DNA of 64,000 bases from an uncultured Planctomycetota bacterium (GTDB lineage Bacteria > Planctomycetota > Phycisphaerae > Phycisphaerales > UBA5793), in the NCBI GenBank assembly GCA_900696685.1, contig CAADHA010000031.1, positions 1 to 64,000 on the forward strand, read 5' to 3'. This document shows, in pieces, positions 61,695-64,000 of this stretch. Under the pieces are notes generated by a model. The model was not told the origin of the DNA and did no database searches. It saw only the letters and a list, made by a program, of their open reading frames with translations. Position 1 is the first letter of the stretch. The number at the start of each line of letters is the position of its first letter. Position numbers and translations under genes: made by a program.

Positions 61695-64000
61695 TCAGGG
61701 TCCTGCGGCGGCGCGGAGCGAGGTGTCCGAATTGAGTTTGGCCCGCCATTCGGCGGCCTGAGCGGGCTTGTTCCAAGCCTTGTAGAGTTCGATCATCACG
61801 TTTATGGCATCCTGCCGTATCTGCACGGGGAGGGTCTTGGTACTTGACGATGAGCCCAGTACCTCGGCCATCACCGCTTCGGCCTGCTCGGGGCGCGACA
61901 ACCGAGTCAGAGTCCGCCCGTATTCGATCAGGTACTCGGCGAGTTTCGCGTCAGAAGTCTCCCTGGCAAGGCGCACTAGCGGCATCAGCAACGCTTCGGC
62001 CTCGGTCGGTCGATTGAGGGCGAGCCAGGTGCGGGCAAGCCGCAGTTGGGTGGCACGTGTATAGGCGTGCTCCGCGCCGAAGATTTCCCGATTCGATTCA
62101 AGGACGGCGACGTAGTGCGGTTCTGCTTCGGCCGCGCGTTTCTGGCGGTAAAAGAAATCTCCGAGATGCTCTCGGGCGATGAGCGTTTCCGGGTGGTCAG
62201 ACCCCAGCGATTTTTCGAGTCCACTGATGATTTCCAGCCGCAGCCGCTCGACATCCGTGAATCGCCCCTGCTTTTCATAGACCAGGCACATGTCGCCTAT
62301 CACGTAAAGTGTATTCGGGTGGTCACCGCCAAACACGCGTCGCATGGACTCCAGAAGGTCTTCGTAGAGCGCCGCGGATTCATCGAGTCGATTCGTTCGC
62401 TGGTAGTTCACCGCCAGATTGCCGCGGGTGTAGAGCGTGTATGGGTTTTCCTTTCCCAGTGTGCGTTCTTGTGCATCAAGGGTGCGCTCGATGAGCGCGG
62501 CTGCTTCGGTGAGGCGGTTCTCTGCCTGGAGCACAGAGATCAGATTCCCGCGCGCCGCGAGTGTACTTGCTGCTTCTTCGCCCAGCGTTTTCTCGCGTAC
62601 TTCGTGGATCTCACGGTAGAGGTGCTCGGCCTCGCCAAGGCGGCCCATCCGCACATAATTGCGCGCCAGATCAAATAGAACGCTCAGAGTCACCTCGTCG
62701 ATCTCCGAAGACATCCGCCTCCGACGTGCCAGGACATCGTTGTTCAGTCGTTCAGATTCTTCGAAGCGACCTTGATCTGAACGCAACAGGGCAAGGGCCT
62801 GCTGGCCCTCCAGCGTATCCGGCGCGTCCGGTCCGAGCAATCGCGCGCGGATCTCATATGCGAGCGGCGTATTTTTGTCCGCCTCGTCGAGCAAGCCCAG
62901 CGCTCGGTAGGTACCTCCAAGCGCCAGCCGGATGCCGGCCTCAATCAGCGGCTGATCAGTGAAACGACCATCAACCCGCCGGGCCGCTTCGTCGACCACG
63001 GCGCGTACGGTAACATCCTTGCCTTGGGCTTCGGGCCGCGCCGCCGAAAGGAGATCATCGATGAGGAAGGTGGTAACTGCTCGTGAGATTGCTGACTCCG
63101 TGCGAGCGGACTCGGCGGAGCGTTGTGCCTGCACCATGCCGATCGATGTACCAAGGATACCAATGACGAGTGTCAAAGCGAGCGCCGAACTCGCCACGAA
63201 GGCGGCCTTGTTCCGCCGTGCGAACTTTCTGAAACGATAGGCAGCCGATTGCGGCCGCGCGAGCACTGGTTCATCGCGCAGGTAGCGCTCGATATCGGCC
63301 GCCAGGGCATCCACGGTTTCGTAGCGCCGCGCACGGTCCTTCTCTAGGGCTTTCATGACGATCCAGTCGAGATCGCCCTGCAATACTTTTGTAAGCTTCG
63401 ATATGTCGGTGCCATGACCTCTGGCAACAGCGGCGCCGCGCTCGCCGGACCTGCGAACGCGCGTGGAAGGCGTCGGCGGCTCCGAGTCGCGTATCAATCG
63501 CTGCCACTCCATCAGCGATGCGTTACGACTCGGTGTCCGTTCGATCGGCGTCGTACCGGTCAAAAGTTCGTAGAGCAACACGCCGAGGGAATAGATATCC
63601 GTACGCGTGTCGATGTCGCGGCTGCCTTCGGCCTGCTCGGGGCTCATGTACTCCGGCGTGCCGATCATCTGGCCCTGCTGGGTCATCAGCGACATTTCAC
63701 CCGAATCGTCATCCAGCGCGCGGGCGATTCCAAAGTCGATGACGATCGGTCTCGGCTTGCCGTCCTGCGAAGTGATCAACACATTGGATGGCTTGATGTC
63801 GCGATGCAAGACGCCCTTCTGATGGGCATGACGAAGGGCCTCGCAAACCTGAGAAAAGAGCGCCAGTCGCGCACGCGTGTCCAGACAGCGCTCGTCGCAG
63901 TAGGCCGTGATCGGCTGGCCTTCGACCAGCTCCATGACAAAGTACGATCGGCCGGACGTTGCGATGCCGGCGTCGAGAAACTTGGCGATCCCCGGATGGT
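61695..64000 (-). CDS. Ser/Thr protein kinase with TPR domain (5' end outside window)
   Basis: The gene enters from the right edge in frame (HPGIAKFLDAGIATSGRSYF before the first Met at 63935), so the glycine loop and catalytic Lys lie outside. Visible kinase motifs are VLHRDIKPSNVLI, VIDFGIARAL and GTPEYMSPEQAEG. A transmembrane helix (FVASSALALTLVIGILGTSIG) is followed by about 450 residues of TPR-like helices (for example LARNYVRMGRLGEAEHLYRE, ARTWLALNRPTEAEALLM). This kinase-TPR layout is common in planctomycetes and acidobacteria, often next to an ECF sigma factor that may lie beyond the window. Confidence 0.92.
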   Translation of the reverse strand, partial: HPGIAKFLDAGIATSGRSYFVMELVEGQPITAYCDERCLDTRARLALFSQVCEALRHAHQKGVLHRDIKPSNVLITSQDGKPRPIVIDFGIARALDDDSGEMSLMTQQGQMIGTPEYMSPEQAEGSRDIDTRTDIYSLGVLLYELLTGTTPIERTPSRNASLMEWQRLIRDSEPPTPSTRVRRSGERGAAVARGHGTDISKLTKVLQGDLDWIVMKALEKDRARRYETVDALAADIERYLRDEPVLARPQSAAYRFRKFARRNKAAFVASSALALTLVIGILGTSIGMVQAQRSAESARTESAISRAVTTFLIDDLLSAARPEAQGKDVTVRAVVDEAARRVDGRFTDQPLIEAGIRLALGGTYRALGLLDEADKNTPLAYEIRARLLGPDAPDTLEGQQALALLRSDQGRFEESERLNNDVLARRRRMSSEIDEVTLSVLFDLARNYVRMGRLGEAEHLYREIHEVREKTLGEEAASTLAARGNLISVLQAENRLTEAAALIERTLDAQERTLGKENPYTLYTRGNLAVNYQRTNRLDESAALYEDLLESMRRVFGGDHPNTLYVIGDMCLVYEKQGRFTDVERLRLEIISGLEKSLGSDHPETLIAREHLGDFFYRQKRAAEAEPHYVAVLESNREIFGAEHAYTRATQLRLARTWLALNRPTEAEALLMPLVRLARETSDAKLAEYLIEYGRTLTRLSRPEQAEAVMAEVLGSSSSTKTLPVQIRQDAINVMIELYKAWNKPAQAAEWRAKLNSDTSLRAAAGP

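Noticed and set aside
61294-61776. Short ORFs on both strands after tRNA-Ser, as a possible integrase remnant
   Set aside because: No integrase motifs and no direct repeat of the tRNA 3' end were found.

Overview
The window reads as a chromosomal segment of a high-GC member of the Planctomycetota, most likely related to Phycisphaerae. The evidence is indirect. It includes secreted proteins with HAF repeats and a PEP-CTERM tail, DCNxNGIPDECD repeats and GACC-type Cys-rich repeats with a dockerin-like end, many GT-C-like membrane proteins, a divergent sigma-factor/kinase pair, and a SpoVG protein carrying a zinc ribbon. No 16S rRNA is present to confirm the placement.

Region 1 (1-23.6 kb) is the main feature. 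A plus-strand run reads ispH - pfaD - pfaA - pfaC - dapF - ispF - cysS - ruvC - ruvA - ruvB. The three pfa genes are a complete-looking polyunsaturated fatty acid (PUFA, 'secondary lipid') synthase. PfaD is an enoyl reductase; PfaA is KS-AT-ACP-ACP-KR-DH; the third protein is KS-CLF-AT followed by four FabA-like hotdog domains. The synthase is not on an obvious island: its outer genes share ATGA start/stop overlaps with ispH (isoprenoid pathway) and dapF (lysine/peptidoglycan). No phosphopantetheinyl transferase for the ACPs is visible in the window.

Region 2 (23.6-27.8 kb, minus) holds two paralogous exported amidohydrolases and an HtrA-like protease. One amidohydrolase has lost metal ligands and the other is interrupted by a single-base frameshift.

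Region 3 (28-44.6 kb) is dominated by glycan-type functions and envelope proteins. It contains a methyltransferase, a DPM1-like GT2 with a DUF2304 partner, a GT-C/TPR protein, another GT2, further multi-spanning GT-C-like proteins, an FG-GAP lipoprotein and a large protein with a 114-bp in-frame tandem array.

Region 4 (44.7-54 kb) has an Flp-pilin-like small protein, a BNR-repeat protein with a MoaD-like partner, ispE followed by zinc-ribbon spoVG, a Cys-rich dockerin protein, an Sm-like small protein, a haem-motif secreted protein and a Ser/Thr kinase.

Region 5 (54.3-64 kb) carries an ECF-type sigma factor divergent from that kinase, tRNA-Leu(GAG), a Rieske-flavodoxin fusion and an NTF2-like protein. 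It also has a decayed zeta-toxin-like gene frameshifted by a 10-bp tandem duplication beside an apparent partner ORF, a MoxR-type ATPase, a GT39-like protein, tRNA-Ser(GCT), and a kinase-TPR gene that runs off the right edge.
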